Shown: positions 1 through 13,320, counted from the first letter of the stretch. The stretch is 64,000 bases of DNA from Halichoerus grypus (GCF_964656455.1 NC_135719.1:130677444-130741443); one strand, 5' to 3'. Notes: generated by a model from the sequence alone, not told the origin. Made by a program: numbers and translations.

Positions 1-1931
1 AAGTCTGTGGAGTAGGGTTAGTGGGCCCAATGGGCCCCCAGAGATGGTGCCCCTTACTCCCCTAGGATATCCCCATAGCAATACCCATTTCTGATTATCA
101 TTGAGACTTGGACATCTTCATAGAAATATTATACACAGTTTAAAAAAAAGAAATATTATACACAGTTGAAATCATGACTTATCCACTAGTTCACTTGTAA
201 CTAATGAAACTAAACAGTTGTGTTACCTTTTGACATGTGTTTCTCACCTGTGACATTTTGAAATAGTACATCCTGATAAATAATGTGTTTTATCTTGAGT
301 AGTTGAAATAACACTTTGGAAACAACCCTAGAAAAGTAACTTCAACACAATTATTACTAAAATTTGCATTCAAACATGAAATAAATTTTCTTCCTATGAA
401 ATGATTGTGCTGAGTCTGATAGTGATGCTTTTCTAATTTGTGAGCTTCTTTTAGGGTCACCATTATCTGTGTTACAACTCAAGACAGGAAAAAAACAATT
501 CGCAAATTTGCTACTGAATTCATATTAGTAAATAAATTGTTGACTATCGATAACTTAAGTATAAAATTGTATCTTGATTATAAATGGTCTTTATGTGAAA
601 AACCTACTCATGATTAGTTGAATTATGATCCATTGACAGGTAGTGATGGCTAAGAGAAAAAATATGATTAGTATTGACATTAGGAATTTAAATAGTGGTC
701 TAATGAAGATGATAAATCTATAATAGTTGGTCAGAGTTAAATTTATCTAGCAGCTTTCAATTATCTGAAGATAGACCCAAATCATTAAGGATAAAGGGCC
801 TTAAGCCAATCATAATAGATATCACAAAAATTCATGCCTTAAAGTTTATACAGGTTGCCCAAAGGAATGTCTCTCAAAACACCCTCAAAGTTTACTGATT
901 CTTGCCTTATGGATAATCTACTTTATATCAGAAGTAGCCAATTAGAAGAAAAGAGTGTAATTCAGAGCAGCACCGTGAGAGTGGCAATAAGGCAAAAGTG
1001 AGGGCAAAAAATGAAAACTATAATCACAAGAATTCAAAACAATAACAGTTTGAGAAGAAATACTCTTAACCGCTTGCAGCCTTTGGAGGGAAATGTATTG
1101 TAACACAACAGAGTGATTTTTACCCTGAATACTAAGGGGACAAGAAAAACCGGATTGTAATGCATTCTGTTTTAAAAGATAGAAAAGTTCCAGCTCAGAG
1201 GGATGAACTGAGTCCTGGCACCCACCAACCTTCTTCTTTCAAATTCCACTGAAATTGACAGTGAAAGAGTATAAAATGGGACCGAGCCAAAGCCATACTG
1301 TGAACAGGAGGAGTGACACCAACAACAGACTGCAGTCTGGTGGCTTTCTGAAAGATGGAGAGTCTGTGGCCTGGAGCTGATGGATAACAGAGTGGAGAAG
1401 GCAGCGGCCAGAACACAGTGACTGGATGAGGCCGCAGCTGCGGAGGGATGTATTCTTCCCTGCAGGGTCCCAGAGCCTGAAGGTCACAGGACTGAGGGGC
1501 TAACTAGAGTAATGAATTGCAAATCTGTCTCATGTGGTGCCCCCATCACCTCTCACTACATCAGTTAGAACAACTGACAAGTTCAGTGTTTGCCCTAGGC
1601 TGAAATCAAGAAAGTGATCTTAAAGGAAATGAGTGATCAGTGTAGATGGGGCCAAGCTCCTGGTCTGGGGCAGGGGCAGACCCAGCCCACTTGCCTGCTT
1701 CTGCCTTCACATCATAAAACGAAGCCTGGACATTAACACAGGCATCACCATCAGCCCCCAGTCAGGGAAAGGCATCTTGGGGAAAAGATACATACACGAT
1801 TAACCGGACATTAACCATCCTTATCTTTCATTCAAAAATATAAGTGAACCAGGAGAATTACCAGACATTTGAGGAAAATGAACTGCGTGTCAATAGCACA
1901 CCAAAAAAGACCAAATTGAACAAACAGGACA
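1..1931. other. No recognisable feature
   Basis: AT-rich DNA without a convincing exon, RNA gene or named repeat. Two small overlapping minus-strand ORFs near 1195-1487 have no recognisable motif and look like chance. Confidence 0.5.
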
Positions 1932-2026
1932 TTTCTCTCTCCCTCTCCCTCTGCCCCTCCCTCTGTGCACGCTCTCTCTCTCTCTTTCTCTAAAATAAAT
2001 AAATAAATCTTTTTAAAAAAAAAGAA
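1932..2026 (+). mobile_element. CAN SINE, 3' fragment
   Basis: Only the CT-rich body, the (AAAT) run and the A-tail remain; the tRNA-like head is missing. Confidence 0.7.
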
Positions 2027-2289
2027 ATAAAGGTCTGTTTCCTAAGGTTACAAAGTCAACCAATTGAAAAAGTTAAAATTAATACTAGCAAAAATTGTTT
2101 AAAGCTGGGAGTTAGCAGATAACACTGTCAACGGATTTCTTATTCTTTATTATAGTCAGCTAAAAGTTATATTGTCTAAATATCTATACCCAAAAAAATG
2201 TACTTCAGTATGTAACAGAATTATGAAAATAACCACCAGAAGAATTAAAATAAAAAATTGACCAATCTGGAGATTGAGACTAGGGATTG

Positions 2290-2646
2290 AGTGGTGTTAT
2301 ACACCGAATTGTGTCTACCGTCCTAACCCCCAGTGTGCCTGTATTTGGATGCCCAGCCTTTATGGAGATAATTAAGATTAAATGAGGTCATAAGGGTGGG
2401 ACCGAGTCCTTATGAGAAAAAGAGCCACCAGAGATCTCTTTCATTCTCATGCACTCACAGAGAAAAGGTCACAAAAACTCACAAAGGTCCACAGCCAGAG
2501 AGTGGCCATTGAAGACAGCCCACACCAGAAACTAAATCTGCAGGCACTTGAATCTTGGACTTCTAGATTCAGAATTTTGAGAAAGTAAATTTCTGTTATT
2601 TGGGCCACCAATGTGGTATTTTGTCACGGTAGCCCTAATACAGATG
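2290..2646 (+). mobile_element. MLT1-like MaLR solo LTR
   Basis: Typical MaLR LTR order: 'cgaattgtgtctaccgtcct' with 'aacccccag', 'aaatgaggtcataagggtgg', 'ggcacttgaatcttggactt', 'aagtaaatttctgttatttg' and the terminal 'ttttgtcacggtagccctaa'. No internal retroviral sequence is attached. Confidence 0.75.
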
Positions 2647-2740
2647 GAAATTGACACTAATACAGATGGAAAATTTTCAGTTGGTACTCTTCTGTACCGC
2701 TGATTTTTTTTTATCACGTGCATACTTTTTTAAGACAGTG

Positions 2741-2932
2741 ATATGGGGGGCGCCTGGGTGGCTCAGTCAGTTAAGCATCTGCCTGCGGCTCAGGTCATGA
2801 TCCCAGGGTCCTGGGATGGAGTCCGCATCAGGACTCCCTGCTCAGCAGGGAGCCTGCTTCTCCCCCTCCTTCCCGCTCATGCTCTCTCTCACTATCTCTG
2901 TCTCTCTCAAAGAAATAAATATTTTTTTTAAA
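2741..2932 (+). mobile_element. CAN SINE (tRNA-Lys derived)
   Basis: Full-length copy with head 'gggcgcctgggtggctcag', flanked by AAGACAGTG at 2732-2740 and 2933-2941. Confidence 0.95.
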
Positions 2933-2941
2933 AAGACAGTG

Positions 2942-5507
2942 GAATGGAAATTATTATAATAGTATTATGCTTTAAGATAATTAACATTAAAAATGTGGCA
3001 TTTTAAAAAAAGGTACATAATGGACAATTTCATCAGATAGTTGAGTTAATGTGTCTTTAGAATTATCAGAGAGGGAGGCAGATATCACACTGAAAGTGAC
3101 TTGAACAATAATCTAGCCATTACAAAATTTCGATTTTTAGGATGTGATAAATCTAAGCCAGTGAGTCGTAAAGTGCCTATTTGGTAGCTATATCTGGCAA
3201 GCTAAAAACTATGAAAAGTAAAACCCCTTTATGATTTATTCTATTGGACAGCCTAATCACATTAAATCAGAATTCACATTTCCTATAAATGCTTGCTGTT
3301 TAAGTTGCTGCAGGAAAAGTAAGCAACTACTTGTTATCTGTCATATGAATTTAGTAAGTAAAAAGTAAAGCTTTAAACAAAGTACGGTAATCAAGATAGT
3401 GTAAACAACTTGGATTCTATCACCCATTTGGTATAATTTGGGGATCTATCTGGGGAATATTTAGGAATATTTTATTTCATTTATTGAAGTATTTTTAGAT
3501 GGAGGGGATTGGGAAGTTGATGGCAATTGCTGTTTGACAGCACACAATAAAAAAGTCTAATTGTATGTCAGTCGTGTGCCTCTCAGTCTTAAATGACAAC
3601 ATGGTTCCAACAAAATGACTCACGGTAGAGTCACAACGCACTATAGAAATAGGTTGGGCATAAGGAAACCACGTAATGATGTATTAATAATTCACCATAA
3701 TAGGATTTAAACAAAGGATTCTAATCATTAGGAAATTTACAATTGGAAACAGCACTACAGATCTGCCCCTCAGGCAGGAGGTATTTTGACAAAAGCCTAT
3801 TTATAACTTATTCCCATGACTCCATTTGCTTTCACTACATCTGAATCTGAAGGGCTAACCCCAGAGTTCAAAAAAGTCTGAAAGAACCTCAGTTCTCTTG
3901 GAGGCTCTTCAAGTTTCTCAGCAAGGGCCATACTAAGGAGATGAGGTAAAAGTTTGAGAAAAACAAAACTGTGTTGTCCCTGTTTCTTTTTAGCAAGACC
4001 CAGGTTTAAATTTTATTATATTCCACCTCGGTTCTCTAGACATCACGTGAAAGAGGCTTCTGGTATTAGAGAGGACAAATTTAGATATTGTCAGACTAGA
4101 TTTGTGGATCTGTGGGAATATGGGACTCCAAGGATTTGTTATTAATAACAAATAGGACCACTTCACTCTATTTGCTCTCAGGTATTTCTGTGATTTCTCC
4201 AAGTGTTCCTTAAGCATTCTGACAGAAAAAGAACTAGGGAAAGTATTAATAGCTTCACCAAATGTTGGAGAAATGAAATACCCTGCCCAATCGATGCCAT
4301 GGTCCAGATGAAAAAGGAGCTGCCTGACATCATGCCTGTTTTCACCATCTGTGGGCCAGCTTTGGAGAAAGGGAAAAAGTGAGCACACACCTCTGGCACT
4401 CTCTGGTCTTCCCAGACATCTAAGTTGAGCCACTAGTGGGAGCAATAACTGAAGGAAGTTGAAGTATTTTCTTCTGCTTCTTTAACTGACCATCCAAGCT
4501 ATATGGTCCTCATGAGTTCTCTCTAAACCCACTCACCCTGCAGCCACACTCTCTCTACCATCTGGAAGACCTTCAACCTACACCAACTCTTCCATCTATC
4601 CTGGTCTCAATACCCTCTCTCCAACCACTCATTCTATTCTATCCCTGAGACCTAAAAATACCACTTCTAGGCCCCTCATGCCATGATTAAATAGGAGAAG
4701 GGGCCCCTGATGATTGATGTGTCATCTGGGATATACTCAGAAACTTTTCAAGAATCATCATAAGCTGGTAATGGCAACAGTACAGAGTATAGGAGTAGGA
4801 ATGGTTGAATGGTTCAGGATTAGAGATGGTAATTATATAGAACAAAAATAAAACCTGTGGCTGGTGCTTCTTATTGTCTGTCCCAGTTAGCTGAAAAGGA
4901 AATGCAGGGGCTAATGATTTCATACTTACATGGCTGCCTCAGAAATTGTGTAGTATTGTCCACCATTTTCAGAGAAAGATTCTTTAACTTTTTAATATAC
5001 TAACAACAACCATCAAAAAAATCCATGTTTGGAAAAAATGTCCAGAAGCATCTAATCCACGTATTTGCTTTAAGGGTTTATTAAGTAAACCATCTCAAAC
5101 GTTCCTAAGACAATCCTCAGTTTTGTCTTATGTATTAAAAGATATCCTAAATTAAATGATAATTAATTGAAAGACAAAACTCAATTTGTTTATTCCAAGT
5201 CTGAGTTTAGGGAGACACCAGCAGGCTGGAAAATCAGTAGACTATCTTATGTTGGTCTTAATTCCACAGAGAGGTTCGGAAACTTCTTTGAAATATCTCT
5301 GCTAAAACCTTATAACGATTTCTATTACTTTGGCTTTCCAATTACAAAGCCTTCTGAGAATTGCCAACTAAGTGTTAAATGGGAACATGGAAGTTGACAA
5401 CAACTGATTTATTTCCTAGTCCCCTGTATTTCCTCTGATTGTGCTTGCTCTGAATCAACTAAGAAAGGGAGGACAAAGTGTACAAGTTGGTATTAGCCTT
5501 AAGATAC
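2942..5507. other. No recognisable feature; one chance-like ORF
   Basis: No named repeat seen. A 151-codon minus-strand ORF at 3990-4445 is the longest non-repeat frame in the intergenic part. It has no domain or composition I recognise, and no splice or promoter context. Very old transposon DNA is possible. Confidence 0.45.
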
Positions 5508-5519
5508 AGAAATATTTTT

Positions 5520-5710
5520 TTAAGATTTTTTTTTATTTATGTGACAGAGAGCAACACAGCGAGAGAGGGAACACAAGCAGAGGGAGTGGGAAAGGGAGAA
5601 GCAGGCTTCCTCCTGAGCATGGAGCCCGATGTGGGGCTCAATCCCAGGACCCTGGGATCATGACCTGAGCAGAAGGCAGACGCTTAATGACTGAGCCACC
5701 CAGGTGCTCC
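5520..5710 (-). mobile_element. CAN SINE, reverse
   Basis: Full-length reverse copy; TSD AGAAATATTTTT at 5508-5519 and 5711-5722. Confidence 0.95.
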
Positions 5711-6309
5711 AGAAATATTTTTCAAGGGAAAAATCATCATTGACCTTGTTGATAATAAAATTACTGCTAAATAAGGCTAATGATGTTAGCTCTAAGGTCA
5801 GTGGAATAATATCAAATGCCTCTATTATAGGAAAATTTAATGAAGAGGAAAATTAAGGTATCAGCTCAGCTTCTTCAACAGAATTGGGTCACACAGTTTA
5901 TCCCCGAAGAAAAAGTCCTTCTAAATTCTAAGGTGGCAAATAAAATTGTCAGTTAAAAATCAAAACCTTTTTACAGCTAGTTATTCTAATTAAATTATTT
6001 TTATTATCTCTGTATATTATTTACCTTGTATAATTATGGACAAGGATGTCTATGTTCTAGTAAATGGAGTACAGATTTTCCTCTTTAAGGTATTATAAAA
6101 TAATAAAATTATCATACTTTGGATTTTCCTCCTCTATTGTTATCCCCATCAGCATGTAAATATGACATTGTTTTTCCTATGTTAAAAAAACCTCTTCTTG
6201 ACTCCACTTCTCCCCCATCATTTCTTTGGTTCCTCTGTCACAAAGCTAGAAAAAAAGAGTTACCTTTTTTTTTGCTTTCCTCCTATTGCTTCTTAAACCC
6301 ACTCTAACT

Positions 6310-7990
6310 AGGTTTTCAATCCCACAGCTGCACAGAAACCGATCTCATTAAGGTCATCCATGAATCCATTTGCTAAATCCAATGGTCAATTTTATGATCT
6401 ATTAGCAGTATATTGTTATAGCAGTGTCTGGTATATTGTTCACTTCCTCCTCACTGATTCCCTTTCTTCCCTTTGCTTCCAGGAGACCATACTACTCTGG
6501 TTTTCTACTTAATTCACTGACTGCTCCTTTCTCTCTTTGCATCAACCTCTTAATGTTGTGATAACCTGGGGTTCAGTCTTTGGTTCTTTTGTCTTCTCTA
6601 TCAATGCTTATTCCCTGGCTGACCTCACACAATCACAAGGCTTTAAATACTATCTATATGTGATGATTCCCCAAAGAATACCTCCACACCACACCTTTCT
6701 CCAAACTCTAAACTTGTACATCCAGTCTGCCTCCTCACCATCTCCACTTTGATATCTAATAGGCATCTCAAAGTCAACATGTTCAAATGAAACTTCTGAT
6801 CTTCTCCCTAAAACCCACTTTACTTACAGGGTTCCCTATCTCAGTTGATAGTAATATATCCTTCTAGGTGCTCAGATGAAAATCCTGAGATCTTCCTTGA
6901 TTCTTCCCATTCTCTCATACCCCACATCCAAATCATCAGCAAATCTTTTTGGCTTAACCTTCAAAATGCATTTAGAATAGGAACACTTCTTATACCTTAA
7001 CTGCTGTTGCCTTGGTCTAGATTATCATCCCTCTTCCTTGGATTACTAAATGGTATCCATTTTTCTCCTTTTATCCCTTTACAGTCTATTTAAGAGGTTG
7101 ACAAACTACTGCCTTCTGGCCAAATTGGTCCAACTTCCTGGTTTTGTACATCCAGAGAGCAAAATTGGTTAAAGAAATCAAAAGGGAGAAGAATATTTTG
7201 AGGCAATATGAAAATTATATGCAACTCAAATTTTGGTCTCTATAAATAAAGATTTAATGGAACATAGCCATGCTCATTCATGTGTATGGGTAGACATATG
7301 CTATAGCAGCAGATTTGAATAGCTGCGAGAGAAACTATATAGCCCACATAGCCTAAAATATTTACTCTCCAGCTCTTTACAGAACAATTTGCCAACCTCT
7401 GGTATATTCTCAACAGATCAGGATAGAGTGATCCTTTTAAAACTTCAGTCAGATCAGGTCATTCCTCTGCACAGTCTCTTACATGGCTCTCCAGTTCTCT
7501 CAGAGCAAAAGCCAAAGTCCATATGATTTGGCCCCAATTGTCTCACTGCTTTCATTTCCTACAATTCTTTTTGTTGACTTTGTTCCAACTGCTCTGCCTT
7601 CCTGCTATTCCTTGATCACACCAACAGACTCCCTAACCAGACCCTTGGCATTGACTCATCACTGTCTGGAACACTTTTGCCTGAGATAACTCTATGGATA
7701 AATCCCTCACCTCCATCAAGCCTTTGCCTAAATGGCACCTTTTTAGTGAGTCCTGTCCTGACTATTCTACTTAGAATTGTAACTAGTTCCATGCTGCTCT
7801 ATTTTTTTTTCTGTTGCACTTATTAGCTCCTAGCAAACTATATAATTTACTTATTTATCATGTTATAATAAACATAATAGGACATAAGCTCCACAAGGAT
7901 GGACATTTTTTGTTGGTTTCTACATATCCCAAGAGCCTAGACCAATACCCAGCACATCATAGATGTTCAATAAATATTTGATGGTTTGAA
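6310..7990 (+). mobile_element. L2 LINE 3' portion (split by hAT element)
   Basis: A long mammal-wide L2 remnant. It shows the L2 ORF2 end ('catgaatccatttgctaaatcc', 'ggctttaaatactatctat', 'taataggcatctcaaagtc'), then the 3' region ('gtgatccttttaaaacttc', 'gagcctagaccaatacccag') and the terminal 'gttcaataaatatttga'. It is interrupted at about 7090-7404 by a MER1-like hAT element. The frame is broken throughout. Confidence 0.85.
7090..7404 (+). mobile_element. MER1-group hAT (Charlie-type) DNA transposon
   Basis: The ends are near-complementary: 'gaggttgacaaactactgcc' at the left and 'aatttgccaacctctg' at the right. The interior has the known hAT words 'aataaagatttaatggaac' and 'agcctaaaatatttactctc'. 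It is non-autonomous with no transposase. The L2 sequence resumes exactly after it ('ctattctcaacag'-like text). Confidence 0.75.
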
Positions 7991-8549
7991 TTGAAATTCT
8001 GATATGTTACTGTTCATGTCTATATCATTTTTAATTGATCCTGAGCCCTTAAATATATATCCTCCCCAATATAATGCCATATCTCTGGTATAGCACAACT
8101 ATTTGGTAGTTATCTACTTTATGATATAGTTAAGCATCCTCTGTGTTAAAAATTAGAGATGGCCTTATATGAATTTTAAAAAACCATGAGAAAAAGATTC
8201 TACCATACCCCTTTTCTGTTGCAAGAAGTCCCATTTATTGAGGCATCAATCTTACAGAAGGAAGTACTTGCAATTACTAACCTAAAACTCCAGAAACTCC
8301 TGAATTTTAAAACTTCCCCTTTAAAAACCCAGAGAACTAGCTATCCTCACCCAAGAAAAAGCATTTGATGGGACATTTTTTGGCTTAACTTATTACGCGT
8401 TTGAGTACTTATTACATGTAACACATGTAAGTCAAAGATTTTTTTAACTATATCCCAGTCTTTAAGAAACTTATAATCCAGAGAAAAAGACAGATGTGTT
8501 CACTGTAGTATAAAAAAAGATTACAAAGAGTTTCTAAATGTTAGTATAG

Positions 8550-8797
8550 AAGAGTGCTGTCCAATAGAAATATAACACAAGCCACTACACCATTGCAAAT
8601 TTTCTCATAGCCACATTAAAGAAAGGTAAAAAGGAACAGGTGAGGGGGAAGGAACAGGAAAAATTAATTTTAATAATATACTTTATTTAACCCAATATAT
8701 ACATAATAAGATCATTTTGACATGTAACCAATATAAAAATTATTGAGATATTTTACATTCTATTTCTTCTTACTAAGTCTTCAAAAGTCATGGAGGC
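8550..8797 (+). mobile_element. hAT-type DNA transposon, left part
   Basis: Starts with 'gtgctgtccaatagaaat' and runs through 'aattttaataatatactt' and 'tattgagatattttacattc'. The matching right end lies 5 kb away at 13787-13890, because L1 and Tigger sequence inserted between them. I recognise the family type (short MER element with the CAGTGCTGTCCAATA terminus) but not its exact name. Confidence 0.7.
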
Positions 8798-11700
8798 TAA
8801 ACAACATATTACTAAACAATCAATGGATCAATCAAGAAATCAAAGAAGAAATAAAAAAATACATGGAGACCAAAGAAAATGAAAACACAATGGCCCAAAA
8901 TCTTTAGGACACAGCAAAAGCAATTCTAAGAGGGAAGTTTATGTGATATGGGCCTTTCTCAAGAAACAAGAAAAATCTCAAATAAAAAATCTAATCTTAA
9001 AACCTAAAGGTACTAGAAAAAGAAGACCAAACACAGCCCAAAGCTAGTAGAAAAAAGTAAATAATAAAGATTAGAGAAGAAATAAATGAACTAAAAATAA
9101 AACAATAGAAAATATCAATGAAACCAAGGGCTGGTTCTTTGAAAAGATAAACAAAACTGATAAATCTTTTTCCAGACTCATCAGAATATGAGAGGACTCA
9201 AACAAATAAAGTCATAAATGAAGGAGGAGAAATAACAATTGATACCACAGAAATACAAAGAATATAAGAGAATGCTATGAAAATTGTATGCCAATAAACT
9301 AGACAATCTAGACAATGGATAAATTCCTAGAAACATACAATCTCCCCATAATGAATCAGGAAGAAATAGAAAATTTGAACAGACCAATTACTAGTAACAA
9401 AATTGAATTGATAATCAAAAAACTCCCAACAAACAAAAGTACAGGACCAGATGGCTCCACAGTTGAATTCTACCAAACATTTAAAGAAGAATTAATACCT
9501 ATTCTTCTCAAACTATTCCAAAAAATAGAACATAAAGGAAAACTTCCAAATTCATTCTATGAGGCCAGCATTACCCTGATACCAAAACCAGATAAAGATA
9601 GAACAAAAAAATAAAACTACATGCCAATATGTCTGAAGAACACAGATGCAAAAATACCCAAAGAATTATGAGCAAATGTATTCAATAATACATTAAAAGG
9701 ATCATTTACCGTTATCAACTGGGATTTATTCCTGGGATGCAAGGGTGGTTCAATATTTGCAAATCAATCAATGTGATATATCAAATTAACAAGAGAAAGG
9801 ATAAAAATCATATGATCATCCCAATAGATGCAGAAAGAGTATTTGACAAAATACAACATCCATTCATGATAAAAACTCTCAACGAAGTGTGCTTAGAGAA
9901 AACATACCTCAACATAAAAAAGGCCATACATGAAAAAAGGGGTCTCAGCTAGCATCACACTCAGGGTGGAAAACAGAAATCATTTCCTCTAAAATCAGGA
10001 ACAAGGCAAGGATGTCCATTCTCACCACTTTTATTCAATATAGTCCTAAAAGTCCTAGCTTCAGCAATCAGACAAGAAAAATAAAAGGCATCCAAACTGG
10101 AAAGGAAGAAGTAAAACTGTCACTATTTGCAGATGGCATGATACTGCATATATAAAACCCTAAAGACTCTACCAAAAAACTATTAGAATTAGTAAATGAA
10201 TTCAGTAAAGTTGCAAGATCACAAAATTAGTATACAGAAATCCGTTACGTTTCTATACACTAATAAGGACATAGCACAAAGAGAAATTATTAAAACAATC
10301 CCATTTACAATTGTCCCCCAAAGAATAAAATACCTAGGAATAAATTTAACCAAGGAGGTGAAAAACCTATATTCTGAAAACTGTAAGACACTGATGAAAG
10401 AAACTGAATATAACACAAAAAATAGAGAGATACATGCCCATGGATTGAAAGAATTAATATTGTTAAAAATGTCCATACTACCCAAAGCAATCTACAAATT
10501 CAATGTAATCCCTATCAAAATACCAATAACATTTTTTTCACAGAACTAGAACAAATAATCCTAAAATTTGTGTGGAACCGCGAAAGACCTCAAATAGCCA
10601 AAGCAATCTTTAGAAAGAAAAAAGCTGGAGGTAATCACAATCCCAGATTTCAAGCTGTAGTAATCAAAACAGATGATATTGGCACAAAAATAGACACATA
10701 GATCAGTGGAACAGAATAGAGAGCCCAGAAATAAACCTCTGCCTCTATGGCTAATCAATCTATGACAAAGGAGGCAAGAATATACAATGGGAAAAAGTCT
10801 TTTCAATAAATGGTGATGGGAAAACTGGACGGCTACATATAAATGAATGAAATTGGACCACTTTCTTATACAATACACTAAAACTCAAACGGATTAAGCA
10901 CCTAAATGTGAGACCTAAAACCAGAAAACCAAAAGAAAACATAGGCAGTAATCTCTTAGACATTGGCCTTAGCAACATATTTATGGATATGTCTCCTCAG
11001 GCAAGGGAAACAAAAGCAAAAATAAACTATTGGGACTATGTCAAAATAAAAAGCTTTTGCACAGCAAAGGAATCCATCAACAAAACAAAAAGGCAACCTA
11101 GTGAATGAAAGAAGATATTTGCAAATGATGGATCCAAACTACATAAAGAATTTTACAATTCAACACCAAAAAAACAAACAATCCAATTAAAAAATGGGCA
11201 AAAAACCTAAATAGATGTTTTTCCAAAGAAGACATAAAATGGCCAACAAACACATGAAAAGATGCTCAACAACACTTATCATCAGGGAAATGCAAATAAA
11301 AACTACAATGAGAGTGGGGCGGCATGGGTGGCTCAGTTGGTTAAGCATCCAACACTCGATAATCAGCTCGGTCTTGATCTCACAGTCATGAGTCCAAGCC
11401 CCATGTTGGGCTCCATATTGAGTGTGGAACTTAACTTAAAAAAAAAAAAAACTGCAATGAGATATCACCTCACACCTGCTAGAATGGTTAAAATCAACAA
11501 CACAAGAAATAACAGGTGTTGGCGAGGATGTGAAGAAAGGGGAACTGTTGGTGGGAATGCAAATTGGTACAGCCACTCTAGAAAACAGTATGGAGGTTCC
11601 TCAAAAAGTTAAAAATAGAACTACCCTATAATCCAGGAATTGTACTACTACATATTTACCCAAAGAATACAAAAATACTAATTCAAAAGATTACATGCAC

Positions 11701-12035
11701 CCCAATGTTTATAGCAGCAGTATCTACAATAGCCAAATTATGGACACAGCCCAAACGTCCATCAACTGATGAATGGGTAAAGAAGTGATATATATAATGG
11801 AATATTACTCAGCCATACATAAAGAATGAAATCTTGCTTTTTGCAATGACATGCTGGAGCTAGAGAGTATTATGCTAAGTGAAATAAGTCAGTCAGAGAA
11901 AGATAAATACCATATGATTTCATTCATATGTGGAATTTAAGAAACAAAACAAATGAGCAAAGGGAAAAAAAGAAAAAGAGGCAAATCAAGAAACAGACTC
12001 TTAACTATAGAGAACAAACTGTAAAAATTTAGGGC
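8798..12035 (+). mobile_element. 5'-truncated L1 LINE, copy A (decayed ORF2)
   Basis: L1 ORF2 starts abruptly in the endonuclease-RT linker region and runs through the reverse transcriptase and C-terminal regions. The RT segment near 9315-9614 still reads well (motifs [12 protein letters not shown] and [12 protein letters not shown]). Many stops and frameshifts break it into pieces (9737-9952, 10196-10549, 10908-11108). It lacks a normal L1 3' UTR: at about 12020 the sequence jumps back to an earlier part of ORF2 (see copy B). A SINE lies at 11314-11449. Confidence 0.9.
11314..11449 (+). mobile_element. CAN SINE, short older form, inside L1
   Basis: The head 'ggcatgggtggctcagttgg' is diverged and the CT-rich body is shortened. 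TSD AACTRCAATGAGA at 11301-11313 and 11450-11462 duplicates L1 sequence, so it is younger than L1 copy A. Confidence 0.9.
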
Positions 12036-13128
12036 AGAAGAGCTTCTTTTTCCAAAGAAGACATACAGACGGCCAACAGACACATAAAAAGAAGCTCACC
12101 ATCACTAATCACAGAGAAATGTAAATTAAAACCACAATGACATATCACCTTATACCAGTCACAATGGCTAGTATCAAAAAAGAAAAAATAGTAAGTATTG
12201 ACAAGGATATGGAGAAAAGGGAACCCTTGCATACAATTGGTGGGAATGTAAATTCGTGCAGACACTATGGAAAACAGTACAGAGAATCCCAAAAAAATTA
12301 AAAATAGAAACACTATATGATCCAGTAATTCCACTATTGAGTATTTTCCCAAAGAAAATGAAAACATTAACTTGAAAAGATATGTGCACACCTGTGTTTA
12401 TTACATTATTTACAATAGCCAAGGTATGGAAGCAACCCAAGTGTCAATCGATAAATGAATGGATAAAGAAGATGTGGAATATTAGCCATAAAAAAGAAAG
12501 AAATCTTGGCCATTTGTGACAGTATGGATGGACCTAGAGGGTATTATGCTAAATGAAATAAGTCAGAGAAAGACAAATACTACATGATTTCACTTACATG
12601 TGGAATCTAAAACAACAACAACAACAAAAAACCCAGACTCTTCTTTTTAAACTTTTTTTAAAGATTTTTAAATTTATTTATTTGAGAGAAAGAGAGAGAG
12701 AGCAAGCACAAGCAGTGGGGAGGAGGAGAGGAAGAGAGAGACGCAGACTCCCTGCTGAGCAGGGAGCCCGACACAGGGCTTGATCGCAGGACCCGGAGAT
12801 CATGACCTGGGCCTAAGGCAGATGCTTAACAGACTGAACCACCCAGGCGCCCCCAAAAAACAGACTCTTAAATACAGAGAATAAACTGGTGGTTGCCAGA
12901 AGGGAGGTAGGTGGGGAGATTGGTGAAATAGATTAAAGGTACAAACTTCCAGTTATAAAATAAGTAAGTGATAGAGATGAAAAGTATAGCATAGGGAATA
13001 TAGTCAATAACATTGTATGGTGACAGATGGCGACTACACTGATCACATTGAGCATTGAGTAATGTATAGAACTGTACACCTGAAACTAGTATAACATTGT
13101 ATGTTAATCATACTTCAAAAAAAAAAAA
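12036..13128 (+). mobile_element. L1 LINE 3' end, copy B, with poly(A) tail
   Basis: From about 12047 the ORF2 3' segment already seen at 11219-12017 is repeated ('ccaaagaagacatacagac'), then passes through the 3' UTR ('tggtggttgccagaaggg', 'ctgtacacctgaaactagt') to a poly(A) tail at 13113-13128. It is diverged from copy A, so it is not a recent exact duplication. A reverse SINE is inserted at 12643-12854. After the tail, the host hAT transposon sequence resumes. Confidence 0.85.
12643..12854 (-). mobile_element. CAN SINE, reverse, inside L1 copy B
   Basis: The flanking L1 words 'cagactctt' are repeated on both sides (ending at 12642 and 12869). Confidence 0.9.
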
Positions 13129-13130
13129 AA

Positions 13131-13320
13131 AAAGCCAGTATATCCTTATGGCACACTGCAATTTGAAAACCAAGTTTTCTTCAGAAATACTTGATCTATA
13201 TTTAAAAGTTCATGAAATTTACAGTTGAAAAAATAGATTTGCATACCCAAGTAGCTCTAAATAGACTTAAAAATTTTTTCATAACCAAACTGAGTACTGG
13301 TATTTTAACTTGAAATTCAA
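13131..13320 (+). mobile_element. hAT-type DNA transposon, middle part
   Basis: Sequence between the L1 poly(A) tail and the Tigger element ('gagtactggtattttaac' near 13291). It continues across the Tigger insertion into 13787 onward and is read as the internal part of the same hAT element that begins at 8550. Confidence 0.5.

Noticed and set aside
1932..2026. CT-rich tract as a possible promoter or regulatory GA-box
   Set aside because: It is the CT-rich body of a 5'-truncated SINE with an A-tail.
2743..2931. ORF of about 60 codons with recurring 'GAWVAQSVKHLPAAQVMIPGSWD' type start, seen at many loci
   Set aside because: It is the translation of the CAN SINE head and body. The same peptide-like pattern recurs at every plus-strand SINE and is not a gene family.
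3954..4145. Small plus-strand ORF overlapping the 151-codon minus ORF
   Set aside because: It overlaps antisense, has no motif and no initiation or splice context.
9315..9614. Reverse-transcriptase-like ORF
   Set aside because: It is part of a decayed L1 ORF2, not an independent gene; the frame is broken on both sides.
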